Position numbers and translations under genes: made by a program. A stretch of DNA of 64,000 bases from contig NZ_PYWK01000001.1 in the NCBI RefSeq assembly GCF_003049645.1, positions 1,147,487 through 1,211,486 of the forward strand. The letters run 5' to 3'. This document shows, piece after piece, positions 28,493 through 37,943 of this stretch. The stretch is from Metasolibacillus fluoroglycofenilyticus. GTDB taxonomy: Bacteria > Bacillota > Bacilli > Bacillales_A > Planococcaceae. Each line of letters opens with the position of its first letter. The first letter of the stretch is position 1. Under the pieces are notes generated by a model. The model did no database searches. It saw only the letters and a list, made by a program, of their open reading frames with translations, and had not been told where the DNA came from.

Positions 28493-29254
28493 TTACTTAT
28501 TACAATATTGTACAACCTCTTGATATGCTAAGTTGCCACCGAAAATATCAAGTGCTGAGCCGATTGTAATATGGAGTTTCCCATTTGTAATGGCTTCGAA
28601 TTTTTGCAAATCTGCCAGTGAACGAATACCGCCTGCATAGGTTGTAGGGATTGTTGTCCATTCAGCTAAATCACGCACTAAATCTTCCTGCATACCTCCG
28701 CGTTTTCCTTCTACATCTACCGCATGAATAAGCAGCTCATCACAATAGTTTTCAATCATCTGGATGGATGCAGCATTTACTTCAAAATCGCTAAATTTTG
28801 TCCATTTATCCGTCACTACAAACCATCTCCCATTTCGGCTTCGACAGCTTAAATCTATGACTAAATGCTTCTTACCGACAGCTATGACAAGCTCGTTTAA
28901 TCGTTCTAAGTCGAGTTTACCATCATGAAAAATATAAGAAGTAACAATCACATGGGAGGCGCCTGCCTCAATAAAGTGAGCAGCGTTTTGCGCTGTAATG
29001 CCGCCACCAATTTGCAGTGCATTTGGGTAAGCCTGCAATGCTTGTAATGCGGCCGCTTCATTGCCTGGACCTAGCATTATTACATGCCCGCCAATTAAAT
29101 TGTCTTGTTGAAATTGCTTGGCAAAATAGCCAGCATCATACTCTGAAACGAAATTCTCGATAACACTTTGGTCGGCATAACCGAGTGTACTGCCGACAAT
29201 TTGTTTTACTTTCCCATCGTGTAAATCAATGCACGGTCGAAACTCCACCGTCAT
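28493..29254 (-). CDS. hisA: HisA, eukaryotic (HIS6) type: ProFAR isomerase-like protein
   Basis: A 253-residue TIM-barrel protein resembling the eukaryotic HIS6 form of phosphoribosylformimino-AICAR-phosphate isomerase rather than the usual bacterial HisA. Shared signatures with yeast His6 as I remember it: CIDLHDGKVKQIVG, LQIGGGI, HVIVTSYIF, VIDLSCRSRNGRW, LLIHAVDVEGKRGG, TTYAGGIRSLADL and GSALDIFGGNL. The two catalytic aspartates of HisA correspond to the CIDLH Asp and the HAVDVEG Asp. It catalyses the fourth step of histidine synthesis if functional. No other his gene is nearby; its only partner is a hypothetical gene. ATG at 29254 follows GGGAAGG. An unusual type for this lineage, suggesting transfer (inference). 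Confidence 0.8.
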   Translation of the reverse strand: MTVEFRPCIDLHDGKVKQIVGSTLGYADQSVIENFVSEYDAGYFAKQFQQDNLIGGHVIMLGPGNEAAALQALQAYPNALQIGGGITAQNAAHFIEAGASHVIVTSYIFHDGKLDLERLNELVIAVGKKHLVIDLSCRSRNGRWFVVTDKWTKFSDFEVNAASIQMIENYCDELLIHAVDVEGKRGGMQEDLVRDLAEWTTIPTTYAGGIRSLADLQKFEAITNGKLHITIGSALDIFGGNLAYQEVVQYCNK

Positions 29255-29505
29255 CACAGTCCTTCCCAAAAAAATTCTATATGTCTATCATACCATTGGA
29301 GAGGAATTGAACATAGTTAAAGATAGAATGTTCGTGCGGTAGAATATGAAAAAAATGAAGTATAAGGTGAATAGGAACGAGCAATAAATTATGCTAAACT
29401 AACGATATAAAGTGAAAGTGTAATTAATGGCAATGCTACATATTTGTTAGTTTTCATCAATCGAACGCATTTTGCAGTTAAACTTCCGCTTGTGTTTTTC
29501 AATTG
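29255..29505. other. Spacer upstream of the HisA-like gene
   Basis: AT-rich, no gene seen. It should contain the promoter of the minus-strand pair. Confidence 0.4.
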
Positions 29506-29668
29506 ATTCCGCATTGACGGATAGTAAGCCTCCCGCTCCAAGACTTAAGTGAAAATATGCTAAAGGATAAGTGAGGGATTAACTGCCCGTAAAAGCCCGA
29601 TTGGCTCAACTAACAATCAGTGGAGGATGAGGAAACTCCCCACCGATTGAAGCTTTACTTTATTTAAG
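29506..29668 (-). repeat. Rep1 dispersed structured repeat, full copy, inverted
   Basis: Read on the minus strand it begins AATAAAGTAAAGCTTCAATCGG, forms hairpin A (CAATCGGTG...CACTGATTG), then GTTAGTTGAGCCAATCGGGC, then hairpin B (ACGGGCAGT...ACTATCCGT), ending TCAATGCGGAAT. It aligns along its whole length with the copy at 48745. Confidence 0.8.
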
Positions 29669-29744
29669 CCCTGAGATGGGGCTTTTGGATTGAGATAATA
29701 ATTTCAACAATCAATATTAATGCAGAGGAAAGGGGCGCAAACTG

Positions 29745-32150
29745 GTGGAGAACTTAAATTTATTTGAGCTAGAAAAACGCTTTGTACTAGGTCGCCCAAT
29801 CGTCTCTATTTTTCATAATGCTACAAATATGTATTCTATCATACGTGTGAAAATTCAAGAAACAAATTTAGCTTATGAAGAAAAGGAGATTATCGTTGTT
29901 GGCTATTTTCCGCCGCTGTCAGAGGATGAGCTTTATCGCTTCACAGGCAATATAAAAACACATCCCAAATACGGAGTACAGTTTCAAATTGAGACATTTG
30001 AAAAGGAAGTACCTGCTACGGAACAGGGTGTTATTCAATATTTATCAAGCGATTTATTTATAGGGATTGGTCGTAAAACGGCTGAAACAATTGTTGAAAA
30101 GCTTGGTGTCGATGCATTGAAAATAATTATGGATAATCCGAGTGCACTCGATGTAATCCCGAGATTATCTGACGAAAAAAAGCAAACAATCGTTGACGTA
30201 ATCGAACAAAATTTAGGCTTAGAGCGTGTGATGATTCAATTAAATGAGTGGGGGTTCGGACCGCAGCTCGGCATGAAAATTTATCAAACATATCGCGAGG
30301 ACACAATCACTCTATTGACAGAAAATCCGTATCGTTTAATCGAGGAAATAGAGGGAATTGGCTTTGGACGTGCCGACGATTTAGGCTCAAAGCTCGGCAT
30401 TACAGGCAATCACCCTGACCGCATTAAAGCAGCTATTTTTCATGTTTTAACAGCAGCCGCATTATCCGATGGGCATGTTTATTTAGAGGCGGAGCAGGTG
30501 CTGCCGACAGTTAAGTCAATGCTAGAACAAAGCCAGCGAGTTGAAATCCCATTTGAGGCAATTTCGCAGGCTTGCATTGAAATGCGTGAGGAGAGCAAAA
30601 TTTGTGGTGAGGAAACGCGCATGTACTTACCATCACTCTATTTTAGTGAGGTGGGCATCGCCTCGAAAATCTTAGAGCTTGTAGCGAACAATAAGAAGCA
30701 GTCGCATTTTTCTAAGGATGAAATTTTAAAGGCAATTGGCGAGCTAGAGGAGCGTGATGGGGTACAATATGCACCTTCGCAAGTCGCAGCAATTGAGTGC
30801 GCTTTGCAAAATGCGGTAATGATTTTAACAGGTGGACCGGGTACAGGTAAAACGACTGTTGTGAAAGGGCTTGTAGAAGTATATGCAGAGCTACACGGCC
30901 TGTCGCTTGACCCAAAAACATATGCTAAAAAAGAAGAGCCATTTCCTATTATATTAGTAGCACCGACAGGACGAGCCGCCAAGCGTTTGGCTGAATCTAC
31001 CAGCTTACCTGCAATGACAATTCATCGTTTATTAGGATTCACAGGTCAGGAAAAAGAAGAGGAAACAGAGCGTGAAATCACAGGACGTCTTGTCATTGTA
31101 GATGAAATGTCAATGGTCGATACATGGCTTGCGCACCAGCTACTCAAAAGCTTAGCAAAAGATGTCCAAGTGGTTTTTGTTGGTGACCAAGACCAGTTAC
31201 CGCCAGTTGGGCCGGGGCAAGTATTGAAGGACTTATTAACATCAAAGCAAGTGCCAACTGTGGAATTAACAGATGTTTACAGGCAAGCAGAGGGCTCAAC
31301 GATTATTGATATTGCCCATCAAATTAAGCAAGGTACAGTTCCGCCCACAATAACTCAAAAAACAGCAGACCGCTCCTTTATCCAAGCATCGACTGAGCAA
31401 ATTGTGAGCGTTGTCACACAAATTGTCAAAAGTGCAACGGCAAAGGGTCAGGCGATACGTGATATTCAAGTGTTAGCACCAATGTACAAGGGACCAGCAG
31501 GCATTGATGCATTAAATAAGCAAATTCAAGAGCTTGTTAACCCGAATGACGGCACGCGTAAGGAGTTAGCATTTGGCGATACCGTTTATCGCATTGGTGA
31601 TAAGGTGCTACAGCTTGTCAATCAACCAGATAGCAACGTATTCAATGGTGATATGGGGGAGGTTGTTGCGATAATAAAGGCAAAAGAAACGGTGGAAAAG
31701 CAAGATTTGCTCGTTGTCTCATATGACGGGATTGAAGTAACGTATCAGCGCGGTGACTTAAATCAAATAACATTAGCATACTGCTGCTCCATTCATAAAT
31801 CACAAGGCTCTGAATTCCAAACGGTTATTATGCCAATTGTACGCGGTTACTCGAAAATGCTGCGTCGCAATTTATTGTATACAGGCATTACGCGAGCAAA
31901 AAACTTTTTAATTTTGTGCGGAGAGCCAGATGTGTTAGCACAGGGCTTAATGAAAACGGATGATTTACAGCGTTTTACAAGCCTGACTGCCCGATTAAAT
32001 CCAATGGATGAAGAAATTGTTGAAGTAATTGCTGAAGCACAAGAAAGCTATACAACATCTACGCCACCTATTTTAAATGCAGAAACAGCTCCCTATATTC
32101 ATCCGTTGATTGGTATGGAGGGCATCGCACCATCAGATTTTATGAAATAG
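29745..32150 (+). CDS. recD2: RecD2 ATP-dependent DNA helicase (YrrC)
   Basis: An 801-residue SF1B helicase. The N-terminal third contains helix-hairpin-helix type motifs (GIGRKTAETIVEKLG, IEGIGFGRADDLG) typical of RecD2, then Walker A GGPGTGKTTVVKG near 350, the DEMSMVD motif II, QDQLPPVG and the C-terminal SIHKSQGSEF motif. RecD2 unwinds 5'-3' independently of RecBC and helps replication forks and mismatch repair. GTG start nine bases after AGAGGAAAGGGG. Position before alaS is as in B. subtilis. Confidence 0.92.
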   Translation: MENLNLFELEKRFVLGRPIVSIFHNATNMYSIIRVKIQETNLAYEEKEIIVVGYFPPLSEDELYRFTGNIKTHPKYGVQFQIETFEKEVPATEQGVIQYLSSDLFIGIGRKTAETIVEKLGVDALKIIMDNPSALDVIPRLSDEKKQTIVDVIEQNLGLERVMIQLNEWGFGPQLGMKIYQTYREDTITLLTENPYRLIEEIEGIGFGRADDLGSKLGITGNHPDRIKAAIFHVLTAAALSDGHVYLEAEQVLPTVKSMLEQSQRVEIPFEAISQACIEMREESKICGEETRMYLPSLYFSEVGIASKILELVANNKKQSHFSKDEILKAIGELEERDGVQYAPSQVAAIECALQNAVMILTGGPGTGKTTVVKGLVEVYAELHGLSLDPKTYAKKEEPFPIILVAPTGRAAKRLAESTSLPAMTIHRLLGFTGQEKEEETEREITGRLVIVDEMSMVDTWLAHQLLKSLAKDVQVVFVGDQDQLPPVGPGQVLKDLLTSKQVPTVELTDVYRQAEGSTIIDIAHQIKQGTVPPTITQKTADRSFIQASTEQIVSVVTQIVKSATAKGQAIRDIQVLAPMYKGPAGIDALNKQIQELVNPNDGTRKELAFGDTVYRIGDKVLQLVNQPDSNVFNGDMGEVVAIIKAKETVEKQDLLVVSYDGIEVTYQRGDLNQITLAYCCSIHKSQGSEFQTVIMPIVRGYSKMLRRNLLYTGITRAKNFLILCGEPDVLAQGLMKTDDLQRFTSLTARLNPMDEEIVEVIAEAQESYTTSTPPILNAETAPYIHPLIGMEGIAPSDFMK

Positions 32151-32213
32151 GGAATACTTGTCTTGGACGTAACGACATACTCGAATGAATCACTAAAAAA
32201 TCTAGTCAATGCG

Positions 32214-32242
32214 TTGACAGCATATCAACTATTGCATATAAT
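32214..32242 (+). promoter_or_regulatory. Consensus sigma-A promoter of the alaS T-box transcript
   Basis: TTGACA (32214-32219), exactly 17 bp, TATAAT (32237-32242): a perfect consensus promoter just upstream of the T-box leader. Confidence 0.85.
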
Positions 32243-32248
32243 TTAGGC

Positions 32249-32490
32249 ATAATAAAAACAAAACGATGATGGAACAAGTAGGCTTTAATGAATGTTTAGA
32301 AAGAGATTTCCAGGCTGCAAAAATCTCCATACATTATCGCTGAACAGCTACTCCAGAGTGCAACTAATCCTTGCCGTTTGCTTACGTTACAGGCACTTGA
32401 GATATAAATTGCTGCTAAGTAGTTTATAAATTAGGGTGGTACCGCGAAATAATGTCTTCGTCCCTTTTTGGGATGAGGGCTTTTTTTATG
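32249..32490 (+). promoter_or_regulatory. T-box riboswitch (alanyl-tRNA responsive) with terminator
   Basis: The universally conserved T-box bulge AGGGTGGTACCGCG is at 32433-32446, followed by a terminator (TCTTCGTCCC / GGGATGAGGG, then seven T, 32455-32488). Upstream, AAGTAGG and AGAAAGAGA fit Stem I elements, and GCT at 32339-32341 is a plausible alanine specifier. Uncharged tRNA-Ala would pair with the bulge and allow read-through into alaS. Confidence 0.88.
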
Positions 32491-32584
32491 TTCATTCAGC
32501 AGAAAGCTCCCAGCTCCACAGATGTGAGATGAAAGCATTTAATTCAGTATGTGGTACGAAACTCACTGATAAAGAAGAGCCCAA

Positions 32585-32660
32585 TCTAAGAACATCGCAT
32601 ACCAAGATAACGACTAAGTGACCAACTTCATGTAGGCTTAAGCCTTCGGTGGATGTTAGG
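32585..32660 (+). repeat. Rep2 dispersed repeat, degenerate copy between T-box and alaS
   Basis: AAGCCTTCGGTGGATGTTA resembles the Rep2 core GCCTCCGGCGGATGTCA, and the preceding ACTGATAAAGAAGAGCCC resembles the copy at 54092 (GCTGATAAAGAGAATCCC). Confidence 0.45.
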
Positions 32661-32780
32661 GGGGAAAAGGAATAAATTGTGCAAGTACAATTCAAAATCC
32701 CGATGCGTAATTGGTTTAAATTGAGTAAATCATTGATTGTCCATCATTCACTATTTTTAATATTAGGAGGAATTTTAGCT

Positions 32781-35441
32781 ATGAAAGCAACAGAAATTCG
32801 ACGCTTATTTTTAGAGTTTTTTAAAGAAAAAGGGCATCATCATGAGCCATCAGCGCCTCTTGTGCCTATTAATGACCCGACATTATTATGGATTAACTCG
32901 GGTGTAGCGACATTAAAGCCGTATTTTGATGGTCGTATTATTCCAGAAAACCCACGTATTACAAATGCCCAAAAGTCAATTCGCACAAATGATATTGAAA
33001 ATGTCGGTAAAACAGCGCGTCATCATACGTTTTTTGAAATGCTAGGGAACTTCTCGATTGGTGATTATTTCAAAAAAGAATCGATTCATTATGCTTGGGA
33101 GTTTTTAACGGATAAAAAATGGATGGGCTTTGACCCTGAGCTTCTGTCTATTACAGTGCATCCAGAGGATGAAGAAGCTTATAATGTTTGGCGTAATGAA
33201 ATTGGCATTCCAGAGGAGCGCATCATTCGTTTAGAGGGCAACTTCTGGGATATCGGGGAAGGCCCATCTGGTCCGAACTCTGAAATTTTCTATGACCGTG
33301 GTGAAGCATATGGTGTTAACACGCCAGAGGAAGAAATGTATCCGGGTGGGGAAAATGAGCGTTATTTAGAGGTTTGGAACCTTGTATTTTCTCAATTTAA
33401 CCATAATCCAGACCATACGTATACACCATTACCAAAGCAAAACATTGATACCGGGATGGGCTTAGAGCGTATCGTTTCAGTGGTCCAAAATGTACCAACA
33501 AACTTCGATACAGATTTATTTATGCCGATTATCGAAAAAATCGAGGAATTTGCAAACCGCTCGTATAAACGTCCGCATGAAGTAAATTTAAGTGAGATTT
33601 TTGGTTCACAGGAAGATATTAATACACCATTTAAAGTAATTGCAGACCATATTCGTACAGTTGCCTTCGCTATCGGCGATGGTGCATTACCATCGAATGA
33701 GGGACGCGGCTATGTATTACGACGTTTATTGCGTCGCGCTGTGCGTTATGCAAAGCAAATCGGTATTGAAAAGCCATTTATGTTTGAGCTCGTGCCGACA
33801 GTTGGAGCAATTATGCATGACTTTTACCCAGAAGTACAAGATAAGCAAGAATTTATTCAACGCGTTATTAAAAATGAGGAGGTACGCTTCCACGAAACAT
33901 TGGATGGCGGCTTAGCTATTTTTAATGAAGTAGTCGCAACACAAAAAGCAGCGGGAGAAACATTTATTCCTGGTGCTGACGCATTCCGGCTATATGATAC
34001 GTATGGCTTCCCGATTGAGCTAACAGAGGAATATGCGGAAGAGGTAGGAATGACTGTTGACGATAAAGGCTTTGAAGTAGCGATGGAGGAGCAACGTGAG
34101 CGCGCACGTGCAGCACGCCAAGATGTTGACTCAATGCAAGTGCAAAATGAAGTATTAGCAAATTTAACAGCGCCAAGTCAATTTATCGGCTTTGATACAT
34201 TAACAGCAGAGACAAAGGTGACAGCGATTGTGATAGATGGTCAAACAGCAAACGTTGCATCAGAAGGTCAAGAAGCGTTAGTAATGCTTGCTGAAACACC
34301 ATTTTATGCAGAAATGGGTGGTCAAATTGCGGACCATGGCTCTATTTCTAATGATAATTTTACAGCTTTCGTTAAAGATGTGCAGAAAGCACCTAACGGA
34401 CAGCCATTACACACAATCATTGTGGAATCTGGTGAGCTACATCTAGATGATGCAGTATACGCGGCAGTAAACCGCGCAGAGCGCAATTTAACAATTAAAA
34501 ACCATACGGCGACACATATTATGCATCGTGCATTAAAGGATATTTTAGGTGAGCATGTTAACCAAGCGGGTTCTTATGTAGGTCCAGACCGCCTACGCTT
34601 CGATTTTTCTCATTTCGGGCAAGTGACGAAGGAAGAGCTGGCACAAATTGAGCGCAAAGTAAATGAAATTGTTTGGGATGATATTGCGGTAGTCATTGCT
34701 GAAATGTCGATTGATGATGCAAAAGCAATGGGAGCAATGGCTTTATTCGGTGAGAAATACGGCGAGGTTGTACGCGTTGTATCTGTAGGAGATTATTCAA
34801 TTGAGCTATGTGGTGGTATTCACGTGCAACGTACTTCAGAAATTGGCTTCTTTAAAATACTTTCTGAGGGCGGTATTGGGGCAGGTACAAGACGTATTGA
34901 GGCTGTCACAGGGAAGGGTGCTTATTTCGCTACGAAGGAAGAGGAAGCTGTTTTAGTAGAGGCGGCAGCACAATTTAAAGCAAATCCAAAGGATTTAGTA
35001 GCGCGCGTAACAGGTCTGCAAGCTGATTATAAAGAATTGCAGCGTGAAAACGAATCGTTGTCACAAAAAATAGCGAACGCACAAGCTGGTGCAATTTTAG
35101 ATGCGGCACAAAAAGTGGGCGATGTAACAGTTTTAGCGACAAAGGTAGATGCAAAAGACAATAATCAATTGCGTCAAATGATGGACGATTTGAAATCGAA
35201 AATGGAAAAGGCAGTCATTGTTTTAGGGGCTGTTGACGGTGAAAAAGTCATGCTTTGTGCGGGGGTAACGAAAGATTTAGTAGGTGGAAGCTACCATGCT
35301 GGAAATATCGTAAAACTTGTTGCGGAGGCTTGTGGTGGTAAAGGTGGCGGTCGTCCAGATATGGCTATGGCTGGCGCGAAAGACGGCTCAAAACTTGAAC
35401 AAGCGTTAGATTCTGTGTATGATTATGTAAAAGGCATTTAA
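32781..35441 (+). CDS. alaS: Alanyl-tRNA synthetase
   Basis: An 886-residue class II synthetase that charges tRNA-Ala. The N-terminal catalytic core starts [18 protein letters not shown] and contains [15 protein letters not shown] and the [14 protein letters not shown] motif; the editing domain zinc site is [11 protein letters not shown] with the downstream CGGIHV; the C-terminal DHHA1 glycine-rich segment [14 protein letters not shown] is present. ATG at 32781 follows TAGGAGGAA; an upstream in-frame start at 32679 is not supported. Controlled by the T-box upstream. Confidence 0.97.
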   Translation: MKATEIRRLFLEFFKEKGHHHEPSAPLVPINDPTLLWINSGVATLKPYFDGRIIPENPRITNAQKSIRTNDIENVGKTARHHTFFEMLGNFSIGDYFKKESIHYAWEFLTDKKWMGFDPELLSITVHPEDEEAYNVWRNEIGIPEERIIRLEGNFWDIGEGPSGPNSEIFYDRGEAYGVNTPEEEMYPGGENERYLEVWNLVFSQFNHNPDHTYTPLPKQNIDTGMGLERIVSVVQNVPTNFDTDLFMPIIEKIEEFANRSYKRPHEVNLSEIFGSQEDINTPFKVIADHIRTVAFAIGDGALPSNEGRGYVLRRLLRRAVRYAKQIGIEKPFMFELVPTVGAIMHDFYPEVQDKQEFIQRVIKNEEVRFHETLDGGLAIFNEVVATQKAAGETFIPGADAFRLYDTYGFPIELTEEYAEEVGMTVDDKGFEVAMEEQRERARAARQDVDSMQVQNEVLANLTAPSQFIGFDTLTAETKVTAIVIDGQTANVASEGQEALVMLAETPFYAEMGGQIADHGSISNDNFTAFVKDVQKAPNGQPLHTIIVESGELHLDDAVYAAVNRAERNLTIKNHTATHIMHRALKDILGEHVNQAGSYVGPDRLRFDFSHFGQVTKEELAQIERKVNEIVWDDIAVVIAEMSIDDAKAMGAMALFGEKYGEVVRVVSVGDYSIELCGGIHVQRTSEIGFFKILSEGGIGAGTRRIEAVTGKGAYFATKEEEAVLVEAAAQFKANPKDLVARVTGLQADYKELQRENESLSQKIANAQAGAILDAAQKVGDVTVLATKVDAKDNNQLRQMMDDLKSKMEKAVIVLGAVDGEKVMLCAGVTKDLVGGSYHAGNIVKLVAEACGGKGGGRPDMAMAGAKDGSKLEQALDSVYDYVKGI

Positions 35442-35442
35442 T

Positions 35443-35556
35443 TTTTCCGGTGGGCATCTACATGCTCTCTGAAAGAAATGAATGCCTCCGGCGGATATCA
35501 TAGATTTTCAGAGTGAGTTTGGGAAAATCTAGATTAGAGTTAGTCGAGGCGTAATT
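35443..35556 (+). repeat. Rep2 dispersed repeat
   Basis: Contains the core GCCTCCGGCGGATATCATAG and the right-end GATTAGAGTTAGTCGAGGCG, shared with copies at 54092, 20219 and, inverted, 42931. Confidence 0.7.
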
Positions 35557-35644
35557 GAACTTGTATTTATAATCAAGTATAATGAAGAAAAAGTGGAGAT
35601 GGGCAAAATCCATCTCCTTACTTTCTGAAAGCGGGGTGCTGGTC

Positions 35645-35917
35645 TTGAGTTCGTTTGATCAAACAATGAAATTTAATTTTCCAGAAGAATCAATGGAACA
35701 AGAAGTAAAGCAAGTGATGTTAAAAGTATACGCATCATTAGAAGAAAAAGGCTATAATCCAACAAATCAAATTGTTGGTTATTTGTTATCTGGTGATCCG
35801 GCATACATCCCTCGCCACCAGGACGCACGAAATTTAATCCGTAAGCTTGAGCGAGATGAGATTTTAGAGGAACTCGTGAAATTTTACATTAGGAAGAATA
35901 ATGAGGCGACAAAATGA
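35645..35917 (+). CDS. ireB: IreB family regulatory phosphoprotein (UPF0297, YrzL)
   Basis: A 90-residue protein with the highly conserved [20 protein letters not shown] and [19 protein letters not shown] segments of the IreB family. In Enterococcus IreB is a substrate of the IreK Ser/Thr kinase; in Bacillus its role is unclear. The TTG at 35645 gives [15 protein letters not shown], matching the family N-terminus; longer upstream frames are not supported. It overlaps ruvX by four bases, as in B. subtilis (yrzL-yrrK-yrzB). Confidence 0.88.
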   Translation: MSSFDQTMKFNFPEESMEQEVKQVMLKVYASLEEKGYNPTNQIVGYLLSGDPAYIPRHQDARNLIRKLERDEILEELVKFYIRKNNEATK

Positions 35918-36336
35918 GAATTATGGGATTAGACGTCGGCACAAAAACTGTCGGCGTCGCAATTAGCGATGCGCTTGGCTGGACAGCACAGGGGATTGAA
36001 ACGGTAAAAATTGATGAGGAGCAAGGCCAATTTGGTCTTGAACGCATTAAAGAGCTTGTAAAGGAATATGCTGTAACGGAGTTCGTTGTTGGCTATCCGA
36101 AAAACATGAATAATACTGTTGGTCCACGAGGCGAGGCTAGTGAGAGGTACAAAGCGCTTCTAGAGGAAGTCTTTGCATTCCCCGTCACATTATGGGACGA
36201 ACGCTTGACAACAATGGCTGCGGAGCGCATGTTAATCGAAGCGGATGTCAGCCGTAAAAAGCGTAAGCAAGTGATTGATAAAATGGCAGCTGTCATGATT
36301 CTGCAAGGATACTTGGACAGTAAAGGGACTGTCTAA
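35914..36336 (+). CDS. ruvX: Putative pre-16S rRNA nuclease / Holliday junction resolvase (YqgF/RuvX, YrrK)
   Basis: A 140-residue RNase H-fold protein. [19 protein letters not shown] holds the first catalytic Asp and [12 protein letters not shown] the later acidic residues, with [16 protein letters not shown] between. In E. coli YqgF trims the 5' end of 16S rRNA; family members are also called Holliday junction resolvases. Overlap with ireB implies co-translation. Confidence 0.9.
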   Translation: MRIMGLDVGTKTVGVAISDALGWTAQGIETVKIDEEQGQFGLERIKELVKEYAVTEFVVGYPKNMNNTVGPRGEASERYKALLEEVFAFPVTLWDERLTTMAAERMLIEADVSRKKRKQVIDKMAAVMILQGYLDSKGTV

Positions 36337-36470
36337 AGATTACTTCTTTGCTAAAGAAGCATCAAAAGTAAAATTTCTTTACTTTGATGTGTAAAATAAT
36401 ATTCATTTTGTATAATGAATAGATAATAAGAATGAGGCTATGCCTAAATAACATGAAGAGGTGACTGGTA

Positions 36471-36761
36471 ATGGAACAAGAACAACGTCATATTACAATC
36501 ATTGATGAAAATGGTAATGAACAACTTTGCGAAGTGTTACACACATTTGATTCAGAAGAATTCGGTAAATCGTACGTTTTATATTCTTTAGTAGGTGCAG
36601 AAGAGGATGATGAAGGGCAAGTTGAAATTTTTGCGTCATCATTTACACCATCTGAAAACGGTGAAGATGGCGAGTTAGAGCCAATCGAAACAGAAGCTGA
36701 ATGGGATTTAATTGAAGACGTATTAAATGCATTAGAGGATGAGTTCGACGACGAGGAATAG
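36471..36761 (+). CDS. yrzB: DUF1292 family protein (YrzB)
   Basis: A 96-residue, very acidic protein of the DUF1292 family (YrzB): [28 protein letters not shown], a FASSF strand and an acidic C-terminus ending EDEFDDEE. Function unknown. The order ireB-ruvX-yrzB is conserved across Bacillales. AAGAGGTGA lies ahead of the ATG. Confidence 0.85.
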   Translation: MEQEQRHITIIDENGNEQLCEVLHTFDSEEFGKSYVLYSLVGAEEDDEGQVEIFASSFTPSENGEDGELEPIETEAEWDLIEDVLNALEDEFDDEE

Positions 36762-36781
36762 CAGTCAGTCACTTCATGGAT

Positions 36782-36818
36782 AGCAGGGGAGGCGGTATGC
36801 CAACTCTGCTTTCTTTTT
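36782..36818 (+). terminator. Possible weak terminator after yrzB
   Basis: AGCAGGGG ... CTGCT arms around GGCGGTATGCC, followed by TTCTTTTT. Imperfect stem. Confidence 0.35.
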
Positions 36819-36927
36819 GAGCATTAAAGCAAGGCTAATAATCTAGTTTTGACAGGCTGTTGCCACCTTTTTAAGTTAGATGTTGGAATCTACAGTCGAT
36901 TAATACGGAATAAAGGAGGAAATGATA

Positions 36928-37443
36928 ATGGACGAACAGTTTTTTAAATTATTGAATGATGCTGGTGAGGAAGTGGTGTGCCGTGTCATCTTTACATTTG
37001 ATGCAGAAGAGCATTCATATGTGCTTTATACAATTGAAGGTGAAGATGATGGTGAAATTTCGGCACTGCGCTGCGAATTAAATGATGCTGGTGAAGTAAG
37101 TGATTTTGCTCCACTTGAAACAGAAGCTGAATGGGAAATGGTACAGGAAGTGTTAAACACACTAGTTGATGAATTTTCGGAGGATCAAGCGAACTATATG
37201 ACATTAACAAATGAGGACGGCGAGGATATTTATTGCCGCATTCTACATCGTTTCGATGTAGAAGGGAAAGCCTATTTATTTTACGCAGTTGATGAAGAAG
37301 GAGAAGAGCCTTCTGAAGTATTTGCTTCTGCCTATATCGCAGGTGAGAATGGTGAAGTGACAGAGCTATTACCAATTGAATCGGAGGCTGAATGGGCAAT
37401 GATTGAAAAAGTACTTGCTTCATTGGCAGAGGTTGCGGAATAA
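36928..37443 (+). CDS. Protein with two tandem DUF1292 domains, paralogue of yrzB
   Basis: A 171-residue acidic protein consisting of two DUF1292 units: residues about 4-85 and 90-171. The halves share FKLLNDAGEEVVCRVIFTFD / MTLTNEDGEDIYCRILHRFD and LETEAEWEMVQEVL / IESEAEWAMIEKVL, and both match yrzB just upstream. So the locus holds three related units, probably from duplication followed by internal duplication. The ATG at 36928 is eight bases after AAAGGAGG. Function unknown. Confidence 0.8.
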   Translation: MDEQFFKLLNDAGEEVVCRVIFTFDAEEHSYVLYTIEGEDDGEISALRCELNDAGEVSDFAPLETEAEWEMVQEVLNTLVDEFSEDQANYMTLTNEDGEDIYCRILHRFDVEGKAYLFYAVDEEGEEPSEVFASAYIAGENGEVTELLPIESEAEWAMIEKVLASLAEVAE

Positions 37444-37456
37444 AGAAAGAGATAAG

Positions 37457-37493
37457 GGGGCGTCTGAAAAGACATTTTGAGATGCCCCTTTTG
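37457..37493 (+). terminator. Terminator of the tandem DUF1292 gene
   Basis: Fourteen-base arms GGGGCGTCTGAAAA / TTTTGAGATGCCCC around GACA, followed by TTTTG. Hairpin family member. Confidence 0.85.
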
Positions 37494-37535
37494 TGACTAC
37501 TGGAAAAAGTAAGCAAATATTTAATATGGAAGATG

Positions 37536-37579
37536 GGGCTGTGGGAAAAGGTATATCCTTTTCCTACAGCCCTAATTTT
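37536..37579 (+). terminator. Second hairpin downstream
   Basis: Sixteen-base arms (37536-37551 and 37557-37572) with one wobble and a five-base loop, followed by TAATTTTA. Possibly a backup terminator. Confidence 0.65.
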
Positions 37580-37757
37580 ATGTTAAAGTATTTTAAAATG
37601 TAGTGGGTTTCAGTAGCCTTGAAATATGTCCAAAAAGGTAAAATTACTTATTTCGTCATTAACATCTGTTCATACATGTAAAGGAAGCGATATGTTAAAA
37701 GCAGCCTCCTATTTCAGTTGTCACCTTTTGTATTATCTTGTATGATATGAAAGAGAA

Positions 37758-37930
37758 ATTAAAGTGAAACTTCAATCAGTGGGGGATCATCCCTCACTGA
37801 TTATTAGCTTTCACCAATCGGGTTTTTACAGGCAGTTTATCAGATGCTTAAAATTTGCTAGCGATATACAAAAGAAATGCTCCTGCGGTCACTCATCGCA
37901 GAGCAAATTACTGCCTGTTAATACGGGATA
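37758..37930 (+). repeat. Rep1 dispersed structured repeat, full copy
   Basis: Hairpin A: AATCAGTGGGGGATC... to ...CCCTCACTGATT; conserved CACCAATCGGG; hairpin B: ACAGGCAGT (37829 region) pairing with ACTGCCTGT (37910 region), then TAATACGGGATAA. The B arms carry A-T where copy 48745 has G-C, a compensated change. It ends 14 bp before mltG. Confidence 0.8.
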
Positions 37931-37943
37931 AGGGGGTTGACCC

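Noticed and set aside
29506..29668. CRISPR-like array
   Set aside because: The Rep1 copies are single and far apart, without spacers of constant length.
32436..32621. Short plus-strand frame over the T-box
   Set aside because: It runs through the T-box bulge and terminator, which explain the sequence.
32679..32780. N-terminal extension of alaS from a GTG
   Set aside because: The ATG at 32781 has a strong TAGGAGGAA site and matches the family start.
36361..36388. ATCAAAAGTAAA/TTTACTTTGAT hairpin as ruvX terminator
   Set aside because: No T-tract and A/T-only stem; yrzB probably continues in the same transcript.
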